Assembly (NCBI RefSeq): GCF_010093535.1 | Contig: NW_022985167.1 | Coordinates: 1,097,335-1,161,334, forward strand | Length of the DNA: 64,000 nt | Origin: Lindgomyces ingoldianus | Taxonomy: Eukaryota > Ascomycota > Dothideomycetes > Pleosporales > Lindgomycetaceae | Reading direction: 5' to 3' | Shown here: positions 1 to 11,160 of the stretch, one piece after another | How the letters are laid out: every line of letters starts with the position of its first letter | Position numbering within the stretch: the stretch's first letter is position 1 | Notes under the pieces: model-generated | Told to the model about the DNA's origin: nothing | What the model saw: only the letters and a program-made list of their open reading frames with translations | Database searches by the model: none | Position numbers and translations under genes: made by a program

Positions 1-56
1 AACAACGCGATGGTAATTTTTGAGTGCGAAGGTGCCTGCATGTTCAGGATTGCCTA

Positions 57-187
57 TAGTACACGACTAATACAAAATTACGACAAAGATATAGGATTGC
101 GCAGATTTTAGGTTGGCTGAAGCCAAAGTACCCCTTATACTTTTCGGCACGATGGGTTTTTCGTGACACAGAGACGGACATTAATTA
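57..187 (-). repeat. diverged direct repeat, copy 1
   Basis: About 130 bp match 745-877 in the same orientation, at roughly 70-75 percent identity by eye. Shared blocks include AAAGTACCCCT, GCAGATTTTA versus GCATAGATTTTA, and the ACACAG..ACGGAC / ACACAGGGACCGAC pair. Read on the minus strand, both copies keep related residues (K-S-x-R-G-T-L, then L-K-S, then I-L-Y). This suggests an ancestral protein-coding unit such as a mobile element or gene-family fragment. This copy carries an in-frame stop in that reading. Confidence 0.5.
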
Positions 188-744
188 GGTAGTGTCCATC
201 TGTTAACCCGTGCTGGAGCCAAGGAGAAGGCCAAAAGGATACAAGTGTTTGTCTAAAATTCAAAATTTCCCTGCCATGTTCAGCAATAGGTGGCAAGACA
301 CAGCATTGTTGGTCACCCTTGTGCGGTGGCGATTTCTGTAGGTGGTTCCAGAGAGCTGCATTGGTTGACTGGAGGCACAGCCACACGCCCAGTAGTCACT
401 GTAACGCTGCAAGTAAATTAACTACATCAAATAGTTAAATCGATAAGACGGGCGGAGTTGTTCTATACTAGCTAAATTGGTAATAGGGATTTTGTCCTGC
501 GTGACAATCTAGCATAAATTTGCGCCCCACATCCTACAAAAGGCTGAAGTTGACTTTCTAACATTGTAATAAGTCTCTAAGGCTCAGAAAAGATCCCTTT
601 AGAAATGTTAAGTTTAGGAAGACCTCAATAGTGATGCTATAGGAGTAGATGCTGTTTAGAGATAAAGCAAGGCTTTCTGCAAAGTAGGCTTGACGGTGAT
701 GATGCAAACGTAATACTTAGGAGGGAGGGGCCTACAAGGTTCAG

Positions 745-877
745 GAGTCCACTAGCACACGGCTTATACAGAATTATAGGAAATATTGGCGGGCGCATAG
801 ATTTTAAGTCCTTTAAAGTTAAAGTACCCCTCAAACTCTTCAGCACAGGAGGTTTTCGCAACACAGGGACCGACGTT
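745..877 (-). repeat. diverged direct repeat, copy 2
   Basis: Second copy of the 57-187 repeat. Its minus-strand reading stays open through the repeat and beyond (637-864, about 75 codons) but matches no family I recognise. The second copy and its better-preserved frame make it more likely a relic of a repeated coding element than random similarity. Confidence 0.5.
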
Positions 878-1270
878 ATACTTTATGCAATGTAACAACA
901 ATGCTTTAAGACTAATTGAGAGCCACCGAAAAGTCCGATACAGTATGGTATTTCAAAGTATTCATTGTTTTTGATATCTTGTGGTAGGTCTATCAACGTA
1001 GCCATCGTCTTAATGCCATACTATTCATTTATTCGTCTCGACCGTAAGCTATCCATCATCATTAATCAGTCCCTCCGCTATTACAAAGGTCTAAGTCTAC
1101 GATGCATTCCATTTCCTAGGTCCAAACCCAATGCCAAATTCCCATGCGCCATAAAATGTCGTCCATGCTAAGAACCCTGTAATCCATCCATTATTAACAT
1201 CATCCCGACTCTGTTTGCGCCCGTCGTATCTCCAAATATGTCGTGTGAGAAGTGAAGAGTATGAAGCTGA

Positions 1271-1577
1271 TCAGATGATCTTGAATCCCATCAGTGGTAC
1301 GTTCTTGTCATGGTTATGTATAAGGAAGACTTACCAAAGCAACACCTCCAGCAATGACGAGTGCCAAGGCTGAACCTGCGACATTCGCGGATGCTGCACC
1401 TGGGAAGGGGGTCTGTGTGAAGCTCGCCGTTGGAGCGGGACCAGTGGGAGCTGCAGTGCCCGTTGGGATGCCGGTACCAGTTGGGTAAGGTGCAATAGTT
1501 GTGGAGTTGTATGGGACATAGGTGGCACAGGCAGTAGCGGCAAGAGCAGCAACGATGGAGACGAGCGAGATCTGCAT
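1271..1577 (-). CDS. small secreted, probably GPI-anchored protein
   Basis: A protein of about 83-87 residues. The start at 1577 is chosen because it opens directly with a signal peptide (MQISLVSIVAALAATACA). The mature part is a short Thr/Pro/Gly/Ser-rich stalk with one N-glycosylation site (NST) and PTGTGIPTGTAAPTG-like repeats. It ends in a small-residue site (GAASANVAGSA) and a hydrophobic tail, which is the layout of fungal GPI-anchored cell-wall proteins. A good splice donor (GGTAAGT, intron from 1334) follows codon 81. Splicing to the AG at 1280-1281 would give the tail ...VALII and a stop at 1271-1273. Without splicing the frame stops at 1314 after SLPYT. An upstream ATG at 1739 in the same frame would bury the signal peptide and was not used. 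The role is probably cell-wall structure; no specific family was recognised. Confidence 0.6.
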
Positions 1578-3708
1578 GTTGGCGGTGGCCGTTGAAGTGG
1601 GTTTGGAGGGGATGGAGAGTGGAGTCTGGTGAGAGGATTGGGTAGTACGATGAAGGCTTCCGGGTATCGTACACAAGAAAGACAATTGCAACCGCTTTAA
1701 GGTCTTGACTGGAGTGAGAAGAAGCTTGTGAGATACCACCCTACCTTGCGGTTCTATCTTCTCTTATACAAGTCACACACCACCATTTACTCCAGCCTAC
1801 GTAAACACTCATCTCCAGCCTCCTCTCAATTAAGCCTAACAAAAGTACGTTAATGCGACACGGAGTCTCCACCGAAGCAAGCCGGGCTCCACAAGTAGTC
1901 ACCTTAGCCTCCACTCAGATCCGCTCACTATTGCAAAGTGGAGCTGGGGGTCGGGAAGACGTGGCTGTCGGCAGGCCAACGTTATGCTGGAGCGCCACAC
2001 ACTCCGCCCCAGCCACGCGGATTCGCGGCTCCCAGCCACACCAAGATAACCAGCCTCGCCTCCTCGATTTGCGAAACACTAGGACACTGAACCTCTTGCC
2101 ATGCCAAATCATCAGCGAAATGTCTTCCTCTTGGTATCTCCTGACTTTTGGTGGTGTCGTGAGTGGTTTCCAGCGTTGAAAGACCCCATGTATCGAGACC
2201 TTGGAGAACCCAACCGGCCTTGTTTCACGACTTCGGGAGAGGATCCTCGACGACCGTTGACAGCGGCGACCGATTGGCAGTTCTAAAAATATGCATGGAA
2301 ACGCTCCACTCTTCTTATCAACTTTCGTTATGGCGTTCTAGAAGCTCAATTTGCGACGAGGACGCGTAGCTACCTCAACCTTAAGGTCATGCTTTCACTA
2401 GGCATTACGCCAAATGAGAATTGTGGATGAGGGTGAATGATATATCAGAGTGAGGATTTTGAGTTTAGGTTTCGTATGTCTCATTTGCCTGGTTTGTAAG
2501 GCAGGTATCTGGGGGCAAATTAATGTCGTTCATTCATGTCACTCTCACACAGCGGCTTTATAATATTCCCACTTCCAACATCTGCGTAAGCCATGAAACA
2601 GGAACACAGACATGATTTTCACAGATTTTTCTTCACTCAACCCTCTTTCACCATCTTTGCCATCACTTATCATTATCATTCCCATAGGACTCTAAAAAAT
2701 AACCAGTAAACACAGTCGGGATTACAATTGGAAGTATAAAAGCCGACAGACCTCCTGGAAACCCTTCAGGTGAGATCGAATTTTTCTCTTGTCGGCCGAG
2801 TACCCAATTGTCTTTCCCTAACTCCAATGAGACTCGTAGTTAGGCATGTATGTGTAAATGTAGGGTTTACTATGCTAGTGGGATTTTACCGCTGGATTCG
2901 GAATAATGTGGGAATGTAAAAAAGATAGGGATATTAATCTACAACTTCAAAGATTTGATCTATAGGAACGAGAGAAAACTTGGCAGATGGTGAGAGAGAT
3001 TTAGAGGAGAGTAATTGAGATGAAGTCATGAAGGTTAGAGTTGCGGTGTGGGGCTTAGACTAAGGTGTATTTTACCCCTTGTGCTAGTAGTGAAAGGTTC
3101 TGTTACTCCCAAGGTTATAGCTTTTCCGTATTTGCAATGAGCCTGATTTTAACTTTTCTTTGATGAGATGCAATTTTATCGTTACCAGCGTCAGCATCTA
3201 ATCCGAACCTTCCAAGTGTTAACCTCTTCGGGTCGTGGTGGACTACTTATAACCCTTCGCCTCTGTATATTGTCAATCTAAATCTCCTAGTCAATTCGAT
3301 GATCGCAATCTCTTGGCTACAATTCCAAGCATACAACCTATTCTACGTTTTGAGGACAGAATAAAACTTTCAAATGTACCGTAAACTATGACTCAGTTAG
3401 AGTCCTTAAGATCTTTACAAGACACGTGGTGACTCAATCAACATTCCGCTCATAGTTCACTTTAGGTTTTTACGGCTCCAGCTATGGACGAACCCCTAAC
3501 AGTCACCGCTCACCGCTTCGTCCTATTTATTTACTATGTAAACACATCTAGAGAATAACCGTCTCGGCTCTGCCTCCACCGGTTCATAAACTACACAGCC
3601 AACAGACTCCTCTAAAGAATAATACTTGCCATAGGTCACTTTCGAAGGCAAGATTCTGTCTTTCGATGACAGCTTAAGCTAAAGTTTTAAGCCAATCGAC
3701 GAGAAGAT
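1578..3708. other. intergenic, no supported gene
   Basis: A GC-richer patch at about 1850-2290 holds overlapping short frames without motifs, and could be leader or promoter DNA of the divergently placed GPI-protein gene. From 2370 to 3700 the sequence is AT-rich with frequent stops on both strands. I see no gene, tRNA or clear repeat. Confidence 0.5.
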
Positions 3709-4412
3709 ATGACGACGGTGGAGAACATGGCGGGCGCGAAAGCTAATATCTTTCCATTTCCAAGGCGCCTACAAGGATTTCGAGACGATATCTATGATGT
3801 CTTGTGGAAGCTCACACCTAGGATCTTAACGTGCCACTATAGGTACTCCTTCAAGGTATGCATTGAATCTGTCCCAGGGACCATGTCATTTGGCCTATGT
3901 TTCCTCGATAGTTTCTCAAGGTCACCAAACAGCTTCTTGAAGAAGCAATGAAACCATTCCGATACAACAGCGAGTGGCAAATATCAGGTGACCCGATCCC
4001 CTAGTGCAGGCCCCGTTCGCCTCCTTCCCCAATGGCTTCGTCCACTATTCAGACTCTACAGTACTGTTTTGAAACGAAGGTGATCTAAGGTTTTGGAATC
4101 CCGCCGCCCTCTACTTGGGATCGACTTACGGTTAAGATCAAGTCGTTCCCTAGTTCCACACGCAAAGAATTGCTCAAAGGTCGCGAAATACAAACAATAT
4201 GGCGACACCTAAGATCACGTTCAATCCGCTTCATTGGCACTTTGCTTGACGAAGTTCCCTTCCGACTTTTCTGCATGTGCAATGGACCTTGCGGCCCTCG
4301 AGCTTCGCGGAAGCTTAATCTCGTTGACGCAAGGTTCAGATATGACACTACGAGGATCCTGAGCCTATGGATCTGGTCAGATTCCCATTCGACACAATGT
4401 ATCACAAGCTAA
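3709..4412 (+). pseudogene. F-box-like family pseudogene 1
   Basis: Decayed member of the fungal families that carry an N-terminal F-box-like motif of the type LPxELRxxIYxxLW. The first frame (from 3709) reads FPRRLQGFRDDIYDVLWKLTP near residues 17-37. After a frame change it continues with a TAG stop at 3909-3911 exactly where a tryptophan is expected (P-R-stop-F-L-K-V-T-K-Q-L-L-E-E-A-M). That matches the LPKWLLTSKSVLEEGL segment of the minus-strand relic at 5226-5474. A further open stretch at 4170-4412 may be the 3' remainder. Such proteins normally exceed 200 residues, so this copy is not functional as it stands. Substrate and partner are unknown. Confidence 0.5.
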
Positions 4413-4915
4413 ACATTTCCATGGGGGACAGATGTGAGTGTGCAAACTCGATCCTCTCATAGCCAACTAGAAATTATAGGATCAGTTTATGATTCAGGAG
4501 AAGAGGCTTCCAGGCCTTATACGGAAGCATCATGAGCGTAATATGATGCGCACATGTATCCTAGTTCTTCAAGCTTGATATTCGATACAGGTAGCATTCG
4601 AAAACAGAATCCGAAGGTTTCCTGGACTAACGAATATGTTCTAGCATTGTACCAGCTGGAAAAATCTGTCGTAGTTCTTAAAAATATCACTAACAGCTAG
4701 ATCTACCTCCTAAACATCACTCGCCCCCAACCTTTGACGTCTATATCAATCTTTTCACATAAACTAAATAAGCTTCGACGTCTCACCACGTTGAGTCTTG
4801 AATAAAGCTTTCTCCCAGGCACCAAATTGAACCCATGCTATCCCGATTACACCCAATTAGACGACATCGACAAGTATACGAAATCTGATCTTCCCTATTC
4901 GGAAACCTACGAACC

Positions 4916-5222
4916 ATGTCTGCAACAAAACGAAAGATTAAATGTGCAGACGATGAGACACATAAAGTGGACAAGCCTAATATCTAGCTCAAGAGGATCA
5001 AGAGTAATATTTCACCAGGCCACTCCGATATAATTAGTGAAGAAACGGCTAACAGCCCTCAGGGTCATCTAACCGAAAGGAATCAAAATCCAGCCGTGTC
5101 CACTTCTACGACTTCCACAAGAGCTTCGAGATATTATATACAAACACCTAGGAATTACAACCCCAGTAGTCTCATGGCATGCTTCGCTCCTTATCGACGA
5201 TGATCGTATGGTCTGTGTTTAA
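4916..5222 (+). pseudogene. F-box-like family pseudogene 2 (5' part)
   Basis: An ATG at 4916 opens a lysine-rich leader that hits a TAG at 4985-4987 after 23 codons, then stays open. A frame change near 5090 leads into LLRLPQELRDIIYKHLGITTP, a clear F-box-like core, and the frame stops at 5220-5222. Only the N-terminal portion remains. The TAG could be a C-to-T change of a CAG glutamine codon. It lies tail-to-tail, three bases from the next remnant, which suggests the locus was cut by a rearrangement. Confidence 0.5.
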
Positions 5223-5225
5223 ATG

Positions 5226-5474
5226 TCATGTGGGCTTGAGGTGTAGCTGCGCTAGCCCTTCTTCGAGAACAGATTTGCTCGTCAGAAGCCACTTTGGAAG
5301 AAAGGGAGAGCAGGGCTGCTTGAGAGCCATAGCATTCTCGGAACGCAGCTCTAGTCCCAAGTTTCTGAAAGGGGTCGCGACAAATAGCACTGGGGTTACA
5401 CTCCAGAGTTCGTCATATACATGACTACGAAGTTCACAGGGGAAGTCCATGAAACGTGAGGACTGGGAAGTCAT
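5226..5474 (-). pseudogene. F-box-like family, truncated 82-codon remnant
   Basis: An intact but short frame from an ATG at 5474. It reads FMDFPCELRSHVYDELWSVTP at residues 8-28, the F-box-like signature, followed by a segment ending LPKWLLTSKSVLEEGL, which aligns with pseudogene 1. Family members are normally three to four times longer, so this is probably a truncated 5' fragment. It could still be transcribed as a small F-box-only protein. It converges on the plus-strand remnant ending at 5222. Confidence 0.5.
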
Positions 5475-7375
5475 ATCTTCTGAACGCTCCGTTAACTTGC
5501 CTGCTTCATGATACAGAGAAAAAATGGTTTAACTTACCTTGGGCGAGAGTCAACGAGGGCTGGAGTGGAGGGAGTTAGGGGAGAAGCAGTGCGGCAAGCT
5601 GAAGTGATATTGAAGAGTGACTGAGTTGATACCAAATTAGCCATTCAATGGCTGAGAGTTTCTCCGCCCCAAGGTAGGCCACGTGCATGCGCCAATAGCC
5701 GAGCGAAACGGAACACCAATAAGTAGCCATGTGACTACATGCCATAGAGATATTATGAAGATGAACTAGTTGACAAGCTTGAAGCCATATACATCAACTC
5801 AAAAAGTTCATTGCACCATGAGAAACTGTGAAGCAGCTAACTGTCTTCCCCACGCCCTAAGTTTCCCAAGATAGAGAATGGAGATGGTCTGGTTCCATGT
5901 TTTGTCTAGCCTTCCTCCTGCTGACGAGTTAACTTAGCGTGGATAACGAGAAACATAGCCCAAGCGAAGTTCAATAGGCCTAGACCTCAACAGTTCAAAG
6001 CGGTGAGGATCTAGCCGGAACGAACGAAGTTGACCAGCAACTTGGATTGTAACTGATTGTGGAGAAAAGCCGTTCGGTGGAAGCAAAGGACGTGGGCAGC
6101 AAACTTGATGGCTCCAGTCAAATGCTGTAAGCTTAAACGATCTTGTGCGATTGGTTAAAAAAGTGCACGAAAGGGGAGCTGAGAGGCGTGTTTAAAGGGA
6201 AATGTGGTACAAAGTGTGATGTGTCAAGCGCACTGAAGCCGGAAACGCCCGTTCATGAACTGATCGGCGCAGATAAAGGTAGAGATGCTTCACGAGTGAC
6301 ATGGTCATTGTGCCTCTGTATTTTCGTCAATATGACATTGCAGCTCGCAGTTCGAGAAGGATAAAACCAAGGGTCAAGGTTCGGCGCACATACCCTCTTC
6401 AATGGTCTCGACTCAGTACGGAATGACGTTGGGTGGCTGATCTTCTGTTGATAAATACGGCGATGCAGTTTCGCCAATGCAGCTTCGTGCTCTCCGTATC
6501 CTACTACATAGATATTATGGGAAAGCGAAGAGCTAGAGAGAAAATCCATCAACGCTCAAGACCTAAACTTGCAGAGCCTTTCGAAAAGCTTGCTTGGTGA
6601 ATGCCAGTCTGTGACTGGAGGTAATTCAAGATAGAATTGAGCATATTGCCATACGAATGATACGTTGATGGATGATACTCTTCGCGTCTTCAGACTTAAC
6701 ACTCTAACATCAGTGACTGGTGGAGCGGTGTACGCCCCGCGATTTGAGAATTTCGCAGTCTTACCAGTCGTCTAATCCTGGAGAGGAAGTGCCTAGGGCC
6801 AAATCAAGTCTGAGCATCAAACTCTGTGGGAATGCAACGACATGGCTGGCCGAAGTTGGTGTTGAGGTACGGTCTGTACGACTGTGATATCCAAAGAAAC
6901 GCGCCTTAGCTCCAACCTTCTTTCATGGTCATGCGGCCACGAGAAGATTTCGATATGCGTATGCGAGGAGGAAGAGTGGCGTGTTGTCACTGAACAATAG
7001 AACAAGAGAATGAGGTGAGAACTTCGAGGTGTCGGTGTCGTATGTAGCACATCTTCTATAACTCGCCCATCTTATGAGGTGATCGTGGCGAGTCTCAAAC
7101 GTGTGCTAGAGATTTAGTCTAGCAAGGCCGAACGATTTCAATCGCCAGAGCAGCCAGCAACTCTGTGGAAGGGAGATAGAGTGCCGGGAGGTCTTCCTTG
7201 CGGTGTTGTGGAAGAGGCGAGGAGGAGTCGTGCCTGTGCTTGGAATTTCAAGCGAGTGGCTTGTGCGTGACGGGGCTTTCCTCGGCATGCAGCTCTCCCT
7301 GCCGTTGCAAACCTCTTCACCGACCAATTGTCTGGCTATTCACCGCAAAGAGGTGGTGTTTGTTGGTGTTTGTAG
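5475..7375. other. intergenic, no supported gene
   Basis: AT-rich up to about 6700, then GC-richer near the aminopeptidase gene. Several 70-99 codon frames exist (for example 6253-6552 minus), but none has a recognisable domain, splice structure or signal peptide. The last 300 bp are presumably the aminopeptidase promoter and leader. Confidence 0.5.
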
Positions 7376-10300
7376 ATGCGCTCCATCAGGCGGAATGCCG
7401 TGCGCGTCGCCGCCCGCCGCGGCGCCCTGGGGTGCCCGGCGGTGACAATGCCAACTGCGTCTTTGTCCAGACCTGCCATCACCGCACCTTGCCGCGCACC
7501 GCTATTCCTGGACTCTCGCCGCTCGTTCCTGCACTGGTCCAACCCCACGACGGCCATAAAACACCCCACCACCACGTCCAGCAGATTGCAAAATTCAGCC
7601 CCGCGCCGTACCCCTCTTGTAATCTCCTCCACCACCGTCCGCTACTGCTCCCACCGAAGAAACATGTGCCGACATCAATTCGGCGCAGATGTCAACGACT
7701 CCTCCATGGACGTCTCCAAGGCTCGCGAGATCTTACCCGCCAATGTGAAGCCAGTCCACTACGACCTGACCCTCGAGCCTAATCTCGAAAAGTTCACGTT
7801 TGAGGGTAAAGTGATTATCGAGTACGTTCCTGTTCCTCTTTCAGCCCTTTGAAGCTCTTGTTGCGGGGTATGCTGAAAAAAAGAATTAGCCTGGATGTTA
7901 TCGAAGACACCACGTCCATTTCTTTAAATAGCACCGAGCTAAAGATCCACTCGACCAAGATCTCCTGTGGCGACGAGGTCATCGCCGACTCCCCCACCCT
8001 TGTCCACGATGAGGATAACCAGATTACCAAGATTACATTCGACAAGACAATCCCTGGGGGGAGCAAGGCTAAGCTCATCCACACCTTCAGCGGGATCTTG
8101 AACGACAATATGGCGGGCTTCTACCGCTCTTCGTTCAAGGCAGAGGACGGGTCCACCACCTACATGGCTACCACGCAGATGGAGCCTACGGATGCGAGGC
8201 GGGCTTTCCCCTGTTTTGACGAGCCGGCGTTGAAGGCAGAGTTCACAATTACTCTGATAGCGGACGAGAAAATGACTTGTCTGAGCAACATGGACGTAAA
8301 GTCGGCGAAACTGGTCGACTCGGCCATGGCGGGGGGGAAGCGGAAAGCCGTGACTTTCAACAAGAGCCCGCCCATGTCCACATATCTCTTGGCCTTCATA
8401 GTTGGAGAACTCAATTATATCGAGACTAATAGCTTCCGTGTGCCTGTCAGGGTCTATGCTCCAAAGGACCGGAACATTGAGCATGGACGATTCTCGCTGG
8501 AACTCGCTGCCAAGACATTGGATTTCTACGAGAAGACTTTTGATAGCAAATTTCCACTGCCCAAGATGGACATGATTGCCATTCCCGACTTCAGTGCTGG
8601 GGCAATGGAGAACTGGGGCCTTATCACGTACCGCGTGGTTGATGTGCTCATTGACGAAAAGGTTAGCGGCGCTGCGACAAAGCAGCGGGTAGCCGAGACT
8701 GTGCAACACGAGCTTGCACATCAGTGGTTCGGCAACCTTGTCACCATGGACTTTTGGGACGGTTTGTGGCTGAACGAGGGTTTCGCAACGTGGATGTCCT
8801 GGTACTCGTGCAACGTCTTCTATCCCGACTGGAAGGTCTGGGAGGGCTATGTCACAGATAATCTTGCTAGTGCGCTCTCTTTGGACTCCTTGCGTAGCAG
8901 CCATCCGATCGAGGTTCCAGTCAAGCGGGCCGATGAGATCAATCAGATCTTCGACGCTATTTCCTACTCTAAAGGATCTTGTGTTCTGCGCATGATCTCT
9001 AAATATCTTGGCGAGGAGACCTTCATGGAGGGTATTCGGCGATATCTCAAGAAACATGCATATGGAAACACTAAAACTGGAGATCTGTGGGCAGCATTGA
9101 CCGATGCAAGTGGCAAAGATGTTGAAAAGGTCATGGACATATGGACTAAGAAAGTTGGATTCCCGGTTGTCACTGTTACTGAAGATCTGAGTGCTAGTTC
9201 GATCCACGTTAAGCAGAATCGCTTCCTGCGTACTGCCGATGTCAAGCCTGAAGAAGACCAGACTTTGTTCCCTGTCTTCCTTGGACTTCGCACCAAAGAT
9301 GGCGTTGATGAGCAGCTCGCCCTCCGCTCTCGCGAGGCGAACTTCAAACTCAAAGATTTGGACTTCTTTAAGTTGAACGCCGATCACTCTGGTCTCTACC
9401 GGACTTCCTATACCCCCGAGCGGCTTCGCAAGTTGGGCGTCGCTGCCAAGGAAGGGTTGCTGACCGTAGAAGATCGAGCTGGTATGATTGCTGATGCCGG
9501 GTCTTTGGCTGCTTCTGGTTACCAGAAGACATCTGGGGTTCTATCGCTTCTCGACAGTTTCAAATCTGAGCCCGAATTCGTCGTTTGGCAAGAGATTACG
9601 AGCCGGATTAGCGTTCTCCGTTCTGCTTGGATGTTCGAGGATGAACTCATTCGAGATGCCCTAAAGAAATTCCAGCTTGACCTCTCAAAAGACAAGGCTC
9701 ACGAGTTAGGTTGGACGTTCAGCGAGCAGGACGGCCATCTTGAACAGCAGTTCAAAGGCATGATGTTTGGAAGCGCTGGTATTGCAGAGGATGAAACCAT
9801 CGTCAAGGCTGCCTTGTACATGTTCAACAAGTTCAAGGCAGGGAACAGCTCAGCTATCCACCCGAATCTGCGAGGCAGTGTCTACGCCATTGCCTTGAGT
9901 AACGGTGGAAAAGAAGAGGTAAACCCCTACTAAATGATCTAGCAAGATTCCCGCTGACACATAACAGTACGATGCCATCCTCTACCAGGCCCTTAATGCC
10001 CAGACTAGCGACGAGCGTAATACCGCACTTCGTTCCCTAGGTCGCGCTAAGTCGCCCGAACTTATCCAACGGACGCTTGCCTTGTCCCTCAGTGAGGATG
10101 TGAAGGGACAGGACATCTATCTGCCCATTTCTGCCCTCCGAACCCATCCTGCTGGCATCATTGCCTTATGGAAGTGGGTAAAGGACAACTGGGCTGAGCT
10201 AGAGAAAAGACTCCCACCTAGCCTCAGCATGTTGAGTTCTGTCGTATCTATCACCACCTCTAGCTTCACCCATAGAGACCAGATCGCCGACATTGAAGCT

Positions 10301-10441
10301 TTTTTCGCCAAGAAGAGTACAAAGGGCTTCGACAAGGCCCTCGCCCAGAGTTGTGACGCCATCAGCGCGAAGGCAGCTTGGATTGAGAGGGACTCGGAGG
10401 ATGTCAAAACTTGGTTGAAGGAACGTGGATACCTGCAATAG
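7376..10441 (+). CDS. APE2: M1 family zinc aminopeptidase (Ape2/Aap1 type)
   Basis: Removes N-terminal amino acids from peptides. Three exons: 7376-7821, 7890-9918 and 9968-10441, separated by 68 and 49 bp introns; joined protein about 982 residues. Exon 2 carries the M1 hallmarks: the GAMENWG exopeptidase motif near residue 386, the zinc site HELAHQWFGN near 421-430, and the third zinc ligand in NEGFATW near 444. The ERAP1-like C-terminal helical domain follows and ends in WLKERGYLQ. The first 96 residues before an internal Met (codon at 7664) are Arg/Ser/Ala/Pro-rich with few acidic residues, like a mitochondrial presequence. Initiation at the internal Met would give the usual cytosolic enzyme starting MCRHQFGAD. 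Yeast Ape2/Aap1 and mammalian PSA are homologues. The symbol is by family; Ape2 and Aap1 are not distinguishable here. Confidence 0.93.
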
Positions 10442-11160
10442 ACAGGCAGGGCATAATGACTCTCCTTCTAACACTTCAACGATTGAGCTGACGGAGTGAT
10501 ACCTTGTGAATGTTCACTATACAACATGACATTTCTACCGAAGAATAGCCAATGTTAGATGTATGTACAAATAGAAATGAAACAATTGTGATTAACAATT
10601 GCATACACCGGTCCTAGTTAGCGTCTTGACGTGCTTTGCAACTAACGGAACGGTCTTCGGCAGGAAGCGACTTTCGCCAAGGCTGGTCGAAAAGTTCGAT
10701 AAAGTGATAACACACCTAAGCGAGAAGAAAGAGTGAAAGCAAATCTACTGAGGGGACTCAAGGCGTCAATGATGAACAATGAAACTACGGATTAGTCCTT
10801 CAACTATCACTGTAGTCGTGACATGAGTTTAACATTCACTACGCCCAAAAAGAGATATGGTGTGCAGAGACAGCTGCAGGAGGATTCAGGGACCTGCTGG
10901 ATGTCGATCATTGCACTAAAGGCAACGTCAGCCCTCTCAACACTTCACGGCACCGTCCAAACATGTGAGAATCGTCAGTGAAGCCTCGTATTCCTTGGTA
11001 CGTAACGACGTCGCCCTAGCCTACTTGGTAACATGTGGCATCTTAACCTCGACTTCTCCTCATTCCTTTACTTTGTGTCAATTCCCTCGCTCCTGTTGAA
11101 TTGAGCCCGCAACAACCCTACCTCGAAGCCTTTGGGGAAGACTCCACACTTTCCCACACC
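10442..11160. other. intergenic, 719 bp
   Basis: 3' region of the aminopeptidase followed by the promoter and leader of the dolichol kinase gene. I see no gene. The frame of the next gene is open back to 11101 but has no ATG there, so that stretch is treated as leader. Confidence 0.6.

Larger units (their letters stand above)
1..1270. other. gene-poor left edge with repeat remnants
   Basis: No convincing gene is present. The stretch is AT-rich and broken by stops in all frames. Its only structure is a diverged direct repeat (57-187 and 745-877), described separately. The short open frames here lack recognisable motifs and are not annotated. Confidence 0.6.

Noticed and set aside
7939..9387. 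482-codon open frame on the minus strand
   Set aside because: It lies antisense inside the M1 aminopeptidase exon and has no domain; it is a shadow of the codon bias of the real gene.
11101..11160. Longer dolichol kinase start
   Set aside because: The frame is open, but the first codon is TTG and no ATG precedes 11161.
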